A DNA stretch of 64,000 bases, taken from Spirodela intermedia. Its lineage: Eukaryota; Streptophyta; Magnoliopsida; Alismatales; Araceae. The notes beneath the pieces were generated by a model. That model ran no database searches. It saw only the letters and a list, made by a program, of their open reading frames with translations, and was not told the origin of the DNA. Each line of letters starts with the position of its first letter. Position 1 is the first letter of the stretch. The DNA lies in the NCBI GenBank assembly GCA_902729315.2, contig LR746273.1, positions 1,369,001 to 1,433,000 on the forward strand. Reading direction: 5' to 3'. Of this stretch, positions 40,701 to 56,900 are shown in pieces. The translations under genes and the position numbers were made by a program.

Positions 40701-41299
40701 GACAGCAGTGACCTTCATTTTCTGCAGTAAAACAGGAGCTTGAGAACCCAAATCTGACCCTTTGAATCAAATTGGCGATGTTGTAGGCAAAAAGAGAAAC
40801 TTACAAAGGGAAGCCACTCTGATGTCCTTCGTCGTAGATGCAGCACAGAGAACTCTGAAATTTGTGATCCTCCAGGCCAGCGCAGGCGATGCAGCTCCGT
40901 CAGAATGCTTGCTCTATAACGCGACGAGAACTTCATTCCTTTGAACTTGCCGCGGCTGTCCGTGCGCACACTGATCGTGAATTCCGGAGAATTTTCATCA
41001 CGACCCAGAACAGGCGCGGAGCCTTCGTAATCGCCACCCACATTGTAGGAGTTGGTAACAGAAAGCGTGGACGGGTCCAACGTGACGATCACAGAGTGAG
41101 AGATGCAGAGGATCCTCTTGTACCTTCCCCGCCATGAATGCTTCACTACCAGGTATCTAGAGAGATATTCGGGCTCCTCTGCGGTCGCAACTGGCGGAGA
41201 CGGTGCGGCCGGCGGGGTGGGCTCGCTGGGGGATGTTTGTTGATCAGCAGTGGCGGTGGTGGCAGAGGGTGCGGTGGCGTGGCGGCTCACGAAATCCAT
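12494..41299 (-). CDS. GRV2: GRV2/KAM2, RME-8-type DnaJ-domain endosomal protein (frame broken in exon 7 as given)
   Basis: Plant homologue of RME-8, a large endosomal protein that works with Hsp70 in endocytic and vacuolar sorting; Arabidopsis mutants have weak shoot gravitropism and vacuolar sorting defects. Exons in transcript order: 41299-40805, 40721-40488, 40339-40252, 38135-37927, 36819-36718, 36620-36558, 36180-33878, 33139-32777, 32450-32310, 29796-29404, 29298-28801, 26930-26707, 26621-26277, 26010-25716, 24526-24074, 24003-23658, 23115-22772, 22675-22211, 21303-21179, 16763-16640, 16082-16014, 12760-12494. The protein would be about 2,600 residues, near the Arabidopsis length. Landmarks: N-terminal YLVVKHSWRGRYKRILCIS; a GYF_2-like segment in exon 8; J domain with YHPDKNPEG at the end of exon 11; four IWN-type repeats (exons 7, 10, 15, 17). 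Three lesions at 34972-35190 break the frame (see separate entry); all other junctions keep phase. Confidence 0.93.
12761..16013 (-). other. GRV2 intron 21 (last intron, 3.25 kb)
   Basis: AT-rich intron with proper donor and acceptor on the minus strand. It holds only scattered short frames on either strand, none of which I recognise. Some parts (about 13300-14500) have a composition less AT-rich than the rest and may be old transposon debris, but no domain, terminal repeat or target duplication is visible. Confidence 0.4.
17426..20521 (+). mobile_element. Decayed Ty1/Copia retrotransposon in GRV2 intron 19 (opposite strand)
   Basis: A primer-binding site resembling the complement of initiator tRNA-Met (TGGTATCAGAAC) starts at 17442, right after a possible LTR end in TACA. 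Downstream, in order and in broken frames, are a Gag segment (17900-18450), a CCHC zinc knuckle ending in CYKLHGK (about 18550-18610), a protease cue WVVDSG (about 18858), a GAG-pre-integrase block (about 19260-19450), integrase pieces including TPQQNGLAER (about 19710-19745), and the linker before reverse transcriptase up to about 20500. Reverse transcriptase and RNase H are absent. A 16-bp string at 20506-20521 matches the putative LTR end at 17426-17441 except for one base. Many stops show it is dead. The outer boundary of the left LTR is not resolved. Confidence 0.8.
21943..21957. repeat. (GA)n microsatellite in GRV2 intron 18
   Basis: A short uninterrupted GA run follows an alternating GTGTGCGTGCGCACGTGTGT purine-pyrimidine stretch (about 21918-21937). 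Both are within intron 18 and have no visible link to splicing. Confidence 0.8.
22740..22767. repeat. (TA)n microsatellite at the donor of GRV2 intron 17
   Basis: About fourteen TA dinucleotides begin only a few bases inside the intron: on the minus strand the donor reads CAG then gtaaatatatat. The intron is just 96 bp, so the repeat fills more than a quarter of it. Confidence 0.9.
25129..25152. repeat. Poly-C/poly-A homopolymer junction in GRV2 intron 14
   Basis: A run of roughly a dozen C is followed directly by about eleven A. Such runs are prone to slippage and sequencing error; no other meaning is evident. Confidence 0.85.
28116..28374. mobile_element. Probable solo LTR (259 bp) in GRV2 intron 11
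   Basis: The segment starts TGTAAGG and ends CTAACA, so it has TG...CA ends. It is flanked by GTATT (28111-28115) and GTATC (28375-28379), an imperfect 5-bp target-site duplication. Its GC-rich, CT-rich body (for example CTATCTTCTTCCCC and GGCCCAAGCCCAATAG) contrasts sharply with the surrounding AT-rich intron and looks like the U3/R region of a plant LTR. There is no internal coding sequence, as expected after LTR-LTR recombination. Confidence 0.6.
29797..32309 (-). other. GRV2 intron 9 (2.5 kb)
   Basis: AT-rich intron with standard splice sites on the minus strand. I find no domain, RNA gene or complete mobile element in it. Its short open frames appear random. Confidence 0.45.
34972..35310 (-). 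pseudogene. GRV2: Broken stretch of GRV2 exon 7: tandem duplication plus two small lesions
   Basis: Two adjacent copies of one segment lie at 35189-35310 (122 bp, family-like) and 35086-35188 (103 bp, 19 bp shorter). Both contain TTCCCCATCTGGAAGAAAG and GCAGCATCACGCATGG. The extra 103 bp shift the frame, giving a TGA at 35094-35092. In the frame that resumes the family sequence, a second TGA lies at 35066-35064, where about five codons net seem missing compared with homologues as I remember them. A run of four C (minus strand; plus 34972-34975) then needs a one-base change to rejoin the long downstream frame. About 2,500 other codons are intact. This is either a real null or an assembly fault. 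Confidence 0.75.
38136..40251 (-). other. GRV2 intron 3 (2.1 kb)
   Basis: Ordinary AT-rich intron. A less AT-rich patch near 38790-38970 holds a short plus-strand open frame that I cannot match to a family. Nothing else is recognisable. Confidence 0.4.
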
Positions 41300-42134
41300 G
41301 GGTAGAGGTGGCAAACGATCGAGGTAGTACGACCGGCGTGCATTAGGGTTCCGGAAGAAGAAGAGGAGCCCCCAGCCCGCCTCGACCGGGCTTTGACGGC
41401 TCTGATTCGCCCCCAGCGCTACTGACCTTGTACCAAGGAAAACGAAACTGCCTTCTTCTTTCTCCTGGACTCCACTCCGATTCAGACGCCAGAAAACTCC
41501 GAGAATCGCGATTCACTTGTTTTCTTTATGCCTTTTCCTATTCCGATTCTCTGACAACATTTATTTCGACATGCAATCCGAAAATTCCTTTTTCTCCTCG
41601 TTTCCCCCGAAATCGGGAATTCGTCCACCCCAAAATCGAGACTGCGGGGACAAATTCAACAATCTAGAGAAAGAATCCACGAAGAGGAATCCCACAACTG
41701 TTCCACTGGAGATGAATGAAGATCGAATCCCCTTCCCTTCCGACCAGCCTTCTATTTCATCGTCGCAGCCCCTCCTGTCTAACCCTACAACACCATTTCC
41801 TCGTCGGAAGGTGGAAGAGGGAGGAAAAAACCGAGGAACAGGAATCTCGCTCCCCTGCTGTCCTCCTCTCCCTATACAAGTCCATCGTCCATTCGTTGAA
41901 CCAATCCTCGCCGGAGGAAGGAGTGGGGGAGGGCGCTGCTGTTCAGGAGACGAATCCTGTCACCGCCTTGATTATGTTAGCTGGCGACCGTCGCGGGCGC
42001 CGAGCCCAAATCTGTCTCCCGTCACTTTGCTCTATCGCAGATGTGTAGTGAATCTACGGGTAGCCGGTCGGTGCGCTTACCATCCCTTGTCTACCTTTCC
42101 AATAAAAATGTGCAACGTTTAGACCATATTTTAT
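41300..42134. promoter_or_regulatory. Divergent promoter region, GRV2 side
   Basis: GRV2 (minus) and adenylate kinase (plus) start codons are 1.3 kb apart and point away from each other. This part should contain the GRV2 5' UTR and promoter. It has several short plus-strand frames (up to 201 codons) but no domain similarity that I recognise and low-complexity composition, so I do not call a gene. Confidence 0.5.
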
Positions 42135-42292
42135 ACTGGGCCCATGCTACCCGGTCTATTGGGCTCAAAACGAAAATGGAGCCCAATTATAGTTATTGGA
42201 CCAGTGGCCCAAATGCTTTTAGAAAATCCTGATAGTGGATCTTTTAGACTCTCACGTGACATGTCGGTCATCCGCCTCGTCCTATAAAAGCT
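42135..42292 (+). repeat. Promoter repeat, copy A (distal), upstream of adenylate kinase
   Basis: This 158-bp unit is repeated about 205 bp downstream (42340-42499). Shared blocks include TATTGGGCT, TTTTAGAAAATCCTGA (TTTTCAGAAAATCCTGA in copy B), GATCTTTTA, CATGTCGGTCA, CCGCCT and TATAAAAGCT. This copy also carries a CACGTG G-box at 42253-42258 and GGGCCCA/TGGGCT elements of the plant site II type. Confidence 0.75.
42283..42289 (+). promoter_or_regulatory. TATA box, distal copy
   Basis: TATAAAA within promoter repeat copy A, 319 bp upstream of the adenylate kinase ATG. If used, the transcript would read through copy B as leader sequence. Confidence 0.5.
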
Positions 42293-42339
42293 AGTTCGCA
42301 TTTAATTGGGCTGGACCATACTTGGTATTTAAGTGCGCA

Positions 42340-42499
42340 TACTCAGCCCATCCTACCGATTATATTGGGCTAAAAATGAAAAAAGCTCATTTATGAATTG
42401 TTGGAATTATCGGCCCAAACGTTTTCAGAAAATCCTGACCGTCGATCTTTTAAACTCGCAGGTGGCATGTCGGTCAGCCGCCTCCGCAGTATAAAAGCT
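42340..42499 (+). repeat. Promoter repeat, copy B (proximal), upstream of adenylate kinase
   Basis: Second copy of the promoter unit, roughly three-quarters or more identical to copy A by eye. The G-box of copy A is degraded here (GCAGGTGG at the matching place), while GCCCA/GGCCCA elements and a TATA box are kept. Confidence 0.75.
42490..42496 (+). promoter_or_regulatory. TATA box, proximal copy (likely main adenylate kinase core promoter)
   Basis: TATAAAA lies 112 bp before the adenylate kinase ATG, a normal distance for a plant gene with a short leader. Confidence 0.65.
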
Positions 42500-42601
42500 C
42501 GATGGCCGCCTACGTGGTAGGTCCTTTTTGCTGCGGCTCCACCGTTGCTGAGTTCCGGTCGTCGGGGTTCGCCGCCGTGCTTGCTCCGGCCTCCGCCTCT
42601 C

Positions 42602-45600
42602 ATGGCGGCGCTGAGACGCCTGTTGAGGGCTTCCGCTCCGATGTATTACCATTCTCAGTGCACAGCACAGAGGAGGCTGTTTTCCTCCCTGGCCTCGGAG
42701 GCAGAATTGCGGTTTCCATCGTTGCTTAATCGCAGCCCACCCCCTGTCCGGAGGGATCCGAAGGAGAGGAGTATCCAGTGGGTGTTCCTGGGATGTCCTG
42801 GCGTGGGGAAGGGTACCTACGCCAGCCGCCTCTCTCAGCTGCTCGGAGTTCCTCATATCGCCACTGGAGATCTTGTTCGCGAGGAGCTCAACTCCTCTGG
42901 CCCTCTTGCCGAGGAGGTGCGGCCTCGGTTCCCTATTTATTTATCCTATCATTTTCGAGAGTTCCGCTTTCCCTCCCTAAGCTGGAGATCCGCTTTCGAG
43001 ATGAAGTATACAGCAATCTTCGTAGTTTAGGTCTGAATTTTTTCGCTATTTTAACCCAATCGATGCGTATGCACATCCACATCCTTTCATATTCTCTCGT
43101 TGATAGGGATCTAAAAATTATCCACGCTATAATGTATATCTTGCGCTCAGCCTTCGAGGGTTATTGCAATGCACGTTGTACAAAAGAAAAACAGTCTGGA
43201 TTCTTCTCGATACTCAGAGCTTCTCGAGAACTATAGCAATTGTTCCTTCCCAAAAAGGGATTCAACTTGTACATCATTTAGAGTGGTGAAATACAAATTG
43301 GAGCATCGAGTAGAGAGACTCAAAGGTCCAAGGACCACTGGGTAGCCGATTGTGCGATGAGATGACCAAGGGCAGCTCGACTGTGTTGTTTTTCTTCTCA
43401 ACCAAGTATACCAATGTAACGTACTCCATCCTAGGACACCGTGCTGGCTTTTTGCATGTAAACGACTCATGTTTCATAAGAATTGTCGACCACAACTTAT
43501 TATGTGGGATAATGCTGACCATATATAGATGTGTTAGTCAACTCCAGATTATTATTTTTCTATAAATTTCATTCGATTTTTCTGCTTTTTTTAAGTTCTT
43601 TATTCGAGATTTGTTGCCAAATTGTTTATCATAATGGATTTATTTTGTCCTTCTTCAGCTCAGAGGAATTGTGAACCAAGGAAAATTGGTTTCAGATGAG
43701 ATCATAATCAACATATTATCCAAGAGACTTGAAGGAGGAGAAGCTAAGGGTGAATCTGGATTCATTCTTGATGGATTTCCACGAACCGTAAGACAAGCGG
43801 TGAGCAGTTGATGCATTTTTTTGAAGATCGGAAACAGGACTAGGCTTTCCTATTCTCGAAATGCAAGACCCAGATCATGAATGCATTTCGACTGTGGCTT
43901 CTACTTTGATCTTTATCATGCTATAAAGGAATTGCTACCAGTCATAAACAAGTTCTACCTGGGCGTTCCAGTGTCTACTCATAATGTCGAACTACACAGT
44001 CATAAATTAAGTAGCTTTTTAACTGGGATCGCTATCTGAACTAGATTATAATTCTTCTTGGATTGTGCCAATCTGATGCACACTCGTACCTGAGGTGGAG
44101 TGATAGAGGCCTGATTTTTGTACCCTACACATTACCCTATATGTGGATGTCTGTTTACTATCAATGTCCACAAGTTTTAGGTGCACGTCCTTATCCTATC
44201 TCCACGTCAAAGTGAGGCATAAAGTCAAAAACCTAGCCATTGAATGCTGATCCTGATGCTGGTACGATTTAGCAAATCCTGATGCCCAACAGATATTGGG
44301 GCACACTCATGCCATTTTTTTAGATTCGCCTGGAACCATACACGATTTTTGTTTATCTGTGGCTTGGTTTGATGCATCTGAGGTTGCCTGCTTCAAAAAT
44401 GAACTTTTTGATTGCGGATGTCTTCAATAAAATATTCTGTGTCGGTTGTAACTCATCAGGCGTTGATATTGTTTCTCCCTTTCCTTTTAACTGTTTCATG
44501 CCAAGGAAAACCAGATCAAAGTCGGCATCTTGATAAGATGATGGCCCACTGGAGTTCACAAGGAACTGATTAAAACCGTCTTTTTTATTTTAACTTGCAG
44601 GAAATACTGGAAGGAGTTACTGATATAGACTTAGTGATAAACCTAAAGCTTCGAGAGGATATACTAGTGGAGAAGTGCCTGGGAAGACGGATTTGCAGCC
44701 AGTGCGGAGGAAATTTCAATGTTGCCTCAATTGAAATCAAAGGAGAAAATGGAAGCCCCGGAATATACATGGCTCCGCTCCTCCCTCCATCAGGATGTAC
44801 ATCAAAGCTCATCACTAGAGCTGATGATACTGAAGAGGTCGTGAAAGAGAGGCTCCGGATATACAATGATATGGTATGATTATGCTTTTCTTCAATTTTC
44901 AATAAATTATGTGTTTCATAAAAAAATATCTTAGCGTTGAGCCATCTTTAGATATATTATACACACATTACTCATTAAAAGCATGTATTAAAAAACGTGT
45001 CCAACTGTATAAAGATTGTTCGACCACGAGTAAGCCCTCACCCGTAGTCTTAGAAGCATTTTCTATGGGATTCCAGAACCACCAGCCACCACGACCTAAT
45101 TCAAGATGAGCCCACCAACTTCCTGGTGAGAATCCGTATGGTTAAAAACAATTGATATGTCAAGATCCAAAATCCGAATGGGTTCATGGCCCTGGTCAAA
45201 GACAAATGGGCGAGCCACCCTTATAGCATGTGGCTTTTTAAGATCATTGAAAAGCGACATTGATTGAAGTAGGGGAGGCCTGAAAATGATCACGAGTTCG
45301 TAAAGTAAATCTAGATTGTCATCATCTGTTAGGCCTCCCCTAAAAAAGTTAGTTCTATTATGATGGCGCCTTAATTTGAATTAAGGAAAATTCAAATAAA
45401 TTCAAAAGACTAAAAACTGGAAAACTAATTCGTGACGTGTTTAAGATGCATTTTGTTGTGGGCCATTTTAGTTATTGGGCCAGCTCGAACTAACAGTCTA
45501 GTCTTCGCACTTCTTGGGCTTTCAGTCTACTTGAATTGGGCCGTGGATGGCTAGGGCTCTGAAAGGTGGAAACCATCTACCATGAAGGGTTGAGTGCAAC

Positions 45601-46680
45601 AGTCAAGTATTCACGCTTCCTGGGCATCCAGTCGACTTGAATCGAGCTGTGGATGGCCTCATCACTCAACCCTTCACGGTAGATGGTTTCCAACCCTTCA
45701 GGACCCTACCCATCCAATGCCCCTTTAGAGACGAACCACAAAACCTTCCAACTATCAAACTTGCAGAGAACAGAGTACTAAACATAAGTTTCTGAAAGCA
45801 TATGTTAATGGGAGTAGTTTGAGTGAGAATATACTAACCCATTTCAACCTCTGAAGTTACCCCCCCTTGAGAAAATCTCCGAATCCATCAAAAAACTGCA
45901 CAAGAAGATTCATCTCAGTTCAATGTGGCAAGAGGGAAGCAGTGAATCACATGGGTTACTGATCTTTTGGTTGATTCTTAGCAAACTTATGAGGAGCAAG
46001 CAAGCAAGCTATTGGTGAGAAGTTGCTTAAGGCTTTAATTTTTCATTAAGAACCATCCATGAATTAGATAGTACAAGGTGAGAGATGCTACTGGGCCGTC
46101 TCAACAAAAAAAGTATTCGTGCTTTAGCTATACTACCAGAGAAATCTCTCTGAGATCTTTTACAGCCGAATTTCACATCACTCATCGTCTATCAGCAGTG
46201 TGAGCAAGATTTTTATGAGAAATCAGGCTTCACAATGGTCTCTACCTCTCAGAAATCAATGAACTCAGTTTTTTTTTTTGTCACATTAGAATCTCTTCCT
46301 ACTCTGGTGATGATTCCCTTCTAAGAAATCTCTAGTTCGGTTTTTACAAAACCTCAGCTAGCCCATCTATTGATATAATTAGTCAGTTACCTATTTGATT
46401 CTGGGAGCTATTTTTGGCAAGTTCTCTAGATTTATAAGACCCACCTGTTTGCTGTCATGGTGCGGGCGCTTCCATTCGAGTTGATGAAAGCTTCTTTAAA
46501 TCTACTTTAACCATTTCTGGTGGGATGTTTCCGCAGAGTCTGCCCGTGGAGGAGTTCTATCGCAGACGAGAAAAACTACTTGAATTCGATTTGCCAGGGG
46601 GGATACCGGAATCATGGCCAAAGCTGCTACACGCTCTGAACCTCAACGAACAAGATGCTAAACAATCAGCGGCAGCTTGA
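42602..46680 (+). CDS. Adenylate kinase, chloroplast/mitochondrial type
   Basis: Catalyses ATP + AMP = 2 ADP in an organelle. Four exons, 42602-42916, 43659-43799, 44601-44873 and 46537-46680, join in phase to give 290 residues, as in the plant plastid enzyme group. An Arg/Ser-rich, acid-poor N terminus of about 50 residues looks like a transit peptide. The P-loop GCPGVGKGT is at residues 64-72, followed by ATGDLVREE (NMP-binding) and DGFPRT at 143-148. The LID region starts with GRRICSQC, and the closing core has [14 protein letters not shown]. The C terminus, [17 protein letters not shown], matches the Arabidopsis chloroplast adenylate kinase group as I recall it. The target organelle cannot be settled by sequence alone. 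Intron 3 (1.7 kb) holds an inverted and direct repeat cluster. Confidence 0.93.
45273..45343. repeat. Short inverted repeat in adenylate kinase intron 3
   Basis: TAGGGGAGGCCT and its reverse complement AGGCCTCCCCTA flank about 45 bases, giving a 12-bp perfect stem. No further terminal repeat or target duplication is clear. Confidence 0.6.
45492..45701. repeat. Interleaved direct and inverted repeats (hairpin) in adenylate kinase intron 3
   Basis: A roughly 61-bp segment at 45492-45552 recurs at about 80% identity at 45598-45658 (106-bp period; both contain TTGAAT and TGGATGGC). Between and after them are long inverted arms: GGAAACCATCTACC with TGAAGGGTTGAGTG at about 45559-45596, and the complement at about 45662-45700. 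The stem is near 38 bp with a few mismatches and the loop is about 65 bases. The RNA could form a long hairpin. Confidence 0.75.
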
Positions 46681-46850
46681 TCATCACTTCGCGTTCTGGA
46701 AACTTTTTATCTCAAAAATAAGACCCCAAACTTGGCCACCACAAAGTGGGGATTTGGCCGGAGCTCTGAACTGACTATTTAGAGGGGATCTTGCCTTATT
46801 GGCTGGACTCCTAGGGTTTTGGGGATTTTGCCGCAGAGAGGTTTGATTTG

Positions 46851-46875
46851 CTTTGCTTTGCTTTGCTTTGCTTTG
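46851..46875. repeat. (CTTTG)5 pentanucleotide microsatellite
   Basis: Five perfect CTTTG units follow a GATTTG lead-in, about 170 bp after the adenylate kinase stop codon. Confidence 0.9.
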
Positions 46876-47247
46876 ATGAGGATCTTTTCCCTTTTTTCTC
46901 ATTCTTCCCTCTGTAGAAGAAAGGGTTCACCGCAGGCTGATTATTTACTGTTATGGTAACGCTTTTGGCTTCGTCCAATAATTATTTAGCATCCCCCTTT
47001 TTTTCTTCATTTTATTTAATCTAATTTTCGGGATCGTTGAAACCCTTCATAGATGGTTCCCTTGAGAACAAGGCAACTGAGGGCGTTGCAGGTGAGATAC
47101 AACGCAACATCAAATTGATAAACTATCCCCAACTCGCTTAGATCCCAGAATGGTCAGTTTTTCTTCCCCTTTTAGGCCACCCAGCCGGCAATCTCTTGGA
47201 GAAAACATAGTGACCATTCAGCTCTCCGTTACATGGATTCCTTCATT

Positions 47248-47303
47248 GAGAGAGAGAGAGAAAGAGAGAGAGATGGAGAGAGAGGTAGAGAGAGAGAGAG
47301 AGG
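47248..47303. repeat. Interrupted (GA)n tract
   Basis: About 56 bases of GA repeats broken by AAAG, ATGG and GGTA. It lies between the convergent genes. Confidence 0.9.
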
Positions 47304-47561
47304 GTTGGGGAGCATAAGCTTGACACTTGGAATGCAAAGACTATAATTGCATGTCTCCACCGCAGCTTTCTTCAATTGTAGAGGGTCTGCGACACAACTA
47401 CTTATTATATTCTAGTACAGAATACCAAAAATTAAAGGGATTTTTTTTTTCTCATCAGTTGACTGAAATATTTTGACCCACACAGCTCGCTGTGAGAGAA
47501 CCGTCTCTTGATCACCACTCATTATTCACCTGTCCTTGGGGCTAAAACCCCCCCTCCCCCA

Positions 47562-53166
<5,605 letters not shown>

Positions 53167-53900
53167 TTCTCTCCCTCAGCTCTCTCTACTCCTACCCCCT
53201 TCCCCAACCTTCCACTGCTTCCAACGATAACTCGAGAACGGGACGCCAATCGATGGTAGACCAGTGGATATGTACCCGTTGGCCAACCTTCTCAGCAATT
53301 CTGAAATAAATAAATAAATAAGGCAATTGGCTGTCGTCATCTACCGGCGCGTGTCGAGTTCGGAGAGGGGCACATTCACGAGGTATTTGTCCGATCAACC
53401 TCCTACTCCCGACAAATTTTCATCTTAACGAGGTCATAAATACAAAATGCTCTTTTTTCTTTCCCCTTTTCACGGATAAAACCGACCGGCGCCAGTCTTC
53501 CGACAAGGACAGCCATTACGCCGTTGCGTCTTTTTCTTTCGCACGAGTGGGCCCAATTTTCCGTGTCGGTTGTTCGTGGGCCGAGCCTGAGCCTATGAGG
53601 GATAAAGAAAAGTCTGGCCCATTTAGCCGTAGGCATGAGATTGGTGTTTTGACTTTCCTGAACACATATATTTACATATACATTGAAAATGGATTTTATC
53701 GAGATTTAAAAATCATCAGGTGTTAATTTCACCACATTTAAAATATGCAAAAATTGACTAAAATTAATATTGTTTAATAATAAATATATCTAATAAAATA
53801 ATCCTATCGCCTAATAGGTTATACTATTTTTAGCGAAATATGGAAATTTGTTCGTATCTATATGGGGATATAAGTACAGGGGTATATGCAGTATAATAAT
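53167..53900. promoter_or_regulatory. Promoter and 5' UTR region of triosephosphate isomerase
   Basis: CT-rich leader immediately upstream (plus-strand view ctctccctcagctctctct read in reverse), then mixed sequence with TGGGCC-type elements at about 53549-53620 and an AT-rich block from 53650. No gene is visible. Confidence 0.45.
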
Positions 53901-56900
53901 AAAATGAGTGTGCCTTAAGTTATTCCTAGCCAAACGTCCTTTTCGCGAGGCGGGATTTTTTTCGTCCATTGATTTCTTATTCGCTGCCTATTTTGATATG
54001 AGGTCAACTCATCGAAGAGGCCAGGTCATCGAGTCTGTGACCCGACTACGTTGCATGCTGCTACACGGGAAAGTCAGTTGCGCTTGTGGAGGGTTGACGG
54101 ACCTCCATGGCTACCAGGCTTCTCTTCTTCTTCTTCTTCAGATAGCCGGCGCTCCTCTTCGCCTTCCTCTTCCCGTCTTCCGAGGTACATATGCTCTCCG
54201 TTCTGCCGCTGTGGTCGGCGACACCGTGAGGATCTCGAAGAATTTGCCTTGCCTCTGAGACGAACAGCTCTTCGGGGGCTTCGATCTCTGAAGATAACTG
54301 ATCCATCGTCATCATTTTGTCATCTTCATTCAGTGTCGATTTAGGGACTGTTCGAGTTGTTCGGTTTTTTACTTCCTGCCGTGGCTCTCCATCTTCGTCC
54401 GTTTCCCTGTTTTCTGACGTGCATTTGGCCTTCGGATTTCGCCGCGTGTCTGTCGTTAGGATTTAGAAGAAGTGTTCGGTGTGGGAGAAGAACCGCTCTC
54501 ATACGCTTCAGTGTCTGAACGTAACAGCTCTTCTAAACTTGTTTGTTTAATCTCCGTTAATTCCCATGGGCTTAATGTGTACTTTATCAAGCTTATCTTC
54601 TACATCGTTCTCTCCGTCTCGCCCTTTTGTTTCTCTTCCACGATTCACTCCAGATCCAAAGGAATTTTCTCGTGTGCGAAAGAAAAGTCTCTTCGAGGAT
54701 TTAATATTTTTATTGATTATTGTTTTCGCTTATTATCTTGTTCAGTCGTGATCGAGAAAGTTAACTGCGATCCCCGAATCTCGACTCAAATCATATCAAC
54801 GATCATGAACAGATCAAGCGTCTATTCAGTCTGTAAGAAAGACAGACTTAACACCGTCTATTCAGTCTGCAAGTGTTGATCATCAACAGATCAACACTTC
54901 CTTGTTCAGTCTTAGCACGGAACCTTCTCTCCCCAGTGGGCTATCATGTATTTATCCCACTAGCTTCGTCTTGGGGGTTCCATACTGTGGACGTCCATGG
55001 AGAAAAAAGGGAAAATGTTGATATTTTGGGGCAACGAGATGGCATCTCATTTTGGAGAGAAGGTAAGATGGAACTGGGAGGAAGTTCTGCAAGGTGATGT
55101 TTAGCTTCTTCCCTTCAATTGCCTTCTTAGATTAGTATAATTGTGCCATCGTAAGGCAGCCAATGTAAGTAATGGCTGGATCGCGATAGAACGCGATGAA
55201 ATAGTTGACGATTCTAACTAGCTACATAGCTTTTGATTTTATTGCAGGAAGGAAAGGCAAAAGAGTTCATTAGTCCATTGATAGGCCATAATTGGGGATC
55301 ATATCTGAAATCTTTAATCAGCCACATCAACAAGCGTCTGTTCTGACATTTTTAAAGGTATGATACGATTCGTCCCCAGCATTGGAACCTAAACAAGAAT
55401 AACAAGATTCACAACATGTCAGAATCTTGCTAGCATAAGAAATGAAATTTCTTAAAATGAATGATAGACATTGGTCCTATAATTTTACTCCCCTTCCCCT
55501 CACAATTTTAGTTAATGTTCTCGCTTCCCCAAAGTATGTTTTGAATTGCCCTATCTAAGCTCATAATTCTAGACAGTGATGCATCTTGTTACTAAATAAT
55601 GATATCCGAGGACTGCTTCTTATCCTTGCTGTGTTTTGTCAGGTTTCTCCTCTCTCAACCATTTTTTCCGTAAATATATTTTCAAGACAGGGATTAACCT
55701 CAGAATCTAATGAATTCGATGATTCTTTTCCATAAGATGTATGGCGTAGACCCTAGTAGAATTTGATATATTTTCATCATTTCTACGTCATTTCTGTCTT
55801 CGAGACCTGATTTTTTTAACCTTATGTCATCTCGAGGCTCAGGAATTTTCCAATGCTGTTGTTCCTTCCTCTGCACAGGCGTCATACCCCTACACTTTCA
55901 TAGGTTTCTTGTAAATATCACATCCAATGCACCTTTCCTAGGCATTTTTATGGGCTCCAAACTTCAGTTATAATTCAAAGTTTTGAACACTGTTTTAACT
56001 GCAGCCTGGATCTCCTGATCTCGTTGGTACAATCCTCTACGAGATTGACAGACTTCCATTTGAGAGTACATTCTGCAACGGCGCTACTGAAGTGGTAGAA
56101 GCAAGGTGGCTTTCTCAATGTCGGATCTATTTTCCTTGTTACTCCTGGAGTTGCTCTTTTTGGTCATGTTCAATATCAGGGATACGGGCAGATACAAAAC
56201 CTCACCAAGTTCGTTCTTTTAGAAGTGCTTTTAACAAACAGTCCGACCGACTTCTCTCCTCTTATGTGCTTTTTCTTATGAAAGGACCTACTTTTATAGG
56301 ATGGCTGGTCATATATGTTCTCTAAAATACATGAACTCCAGCTCCTTGTTTGTTTTGTCGGCGAAATGCTCGGCTAAATCGGAATGTTGACCCTTTTCCG
56401 CACTTTTTTTCAGGCACAATTTAGGATGTCATAATCATCAGACTGGTACACCCTTCCCTCCACCCTAAAATCATTTCGGCCGACTGTCTCAACAAGCTCA
56501 AGCCTAAAGTTCGAGCTCGCTCTTTCTTTCAACTGCTAGATGATGCCTAAGTTAGTTTCATCATCGAAAATCATCCGGGTTTATTGATGTGAGGTTTCTA
56601 TGCATCTGAAAAAAATTGAAAAAAAAAAAATTTACTTCAGCCAGGTCTCAGCCAGAAATTTACCCATTATTTGTCAATAACAGTCTATGAATGTAGTCTT
56701 CCTTTTCATAGATGTGAGCCTTCTATCTATCCTTGTACTGTCGATTGATTTATATATAAATTTTGTCGCTTCTAAATGCATGCTTTTGTTCTCCACCTTT
56801 GAAGGCATTGGATTTTGATTTATAACACCAAGCTAGGTTGAAAGGGAGATCCAATCGCGCACTCTCACCGGAGTTCATGCTGAGGTATTTCCCGCTTCCC

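Larger units (their letters stand above)
46681..47561. other. Convergent 3' region of adenylate kinase and triosephosphate isomerase, with microsatellites
   Basis: No coding signal. Contains the two 3' UTRs, a CTTTG pentanucleotide repeat, a long GA-rich tract and T- and C-runs. Confidence 0.5.

Noticed and set aside
41517-42122. 201-codon plus-strand open frame between GRV2 and adenylate kinase
   Set aside because: Low-complexity Pro/Ser composition, no recognisable domain, and it overlaps the expected GRV2 promoter.
45096-45293. Minus-strand 65-codon frame in adenylate kinase intron 3
   Set aside because: Could be transposon debris, but I recognise no domain and no element boundaries.
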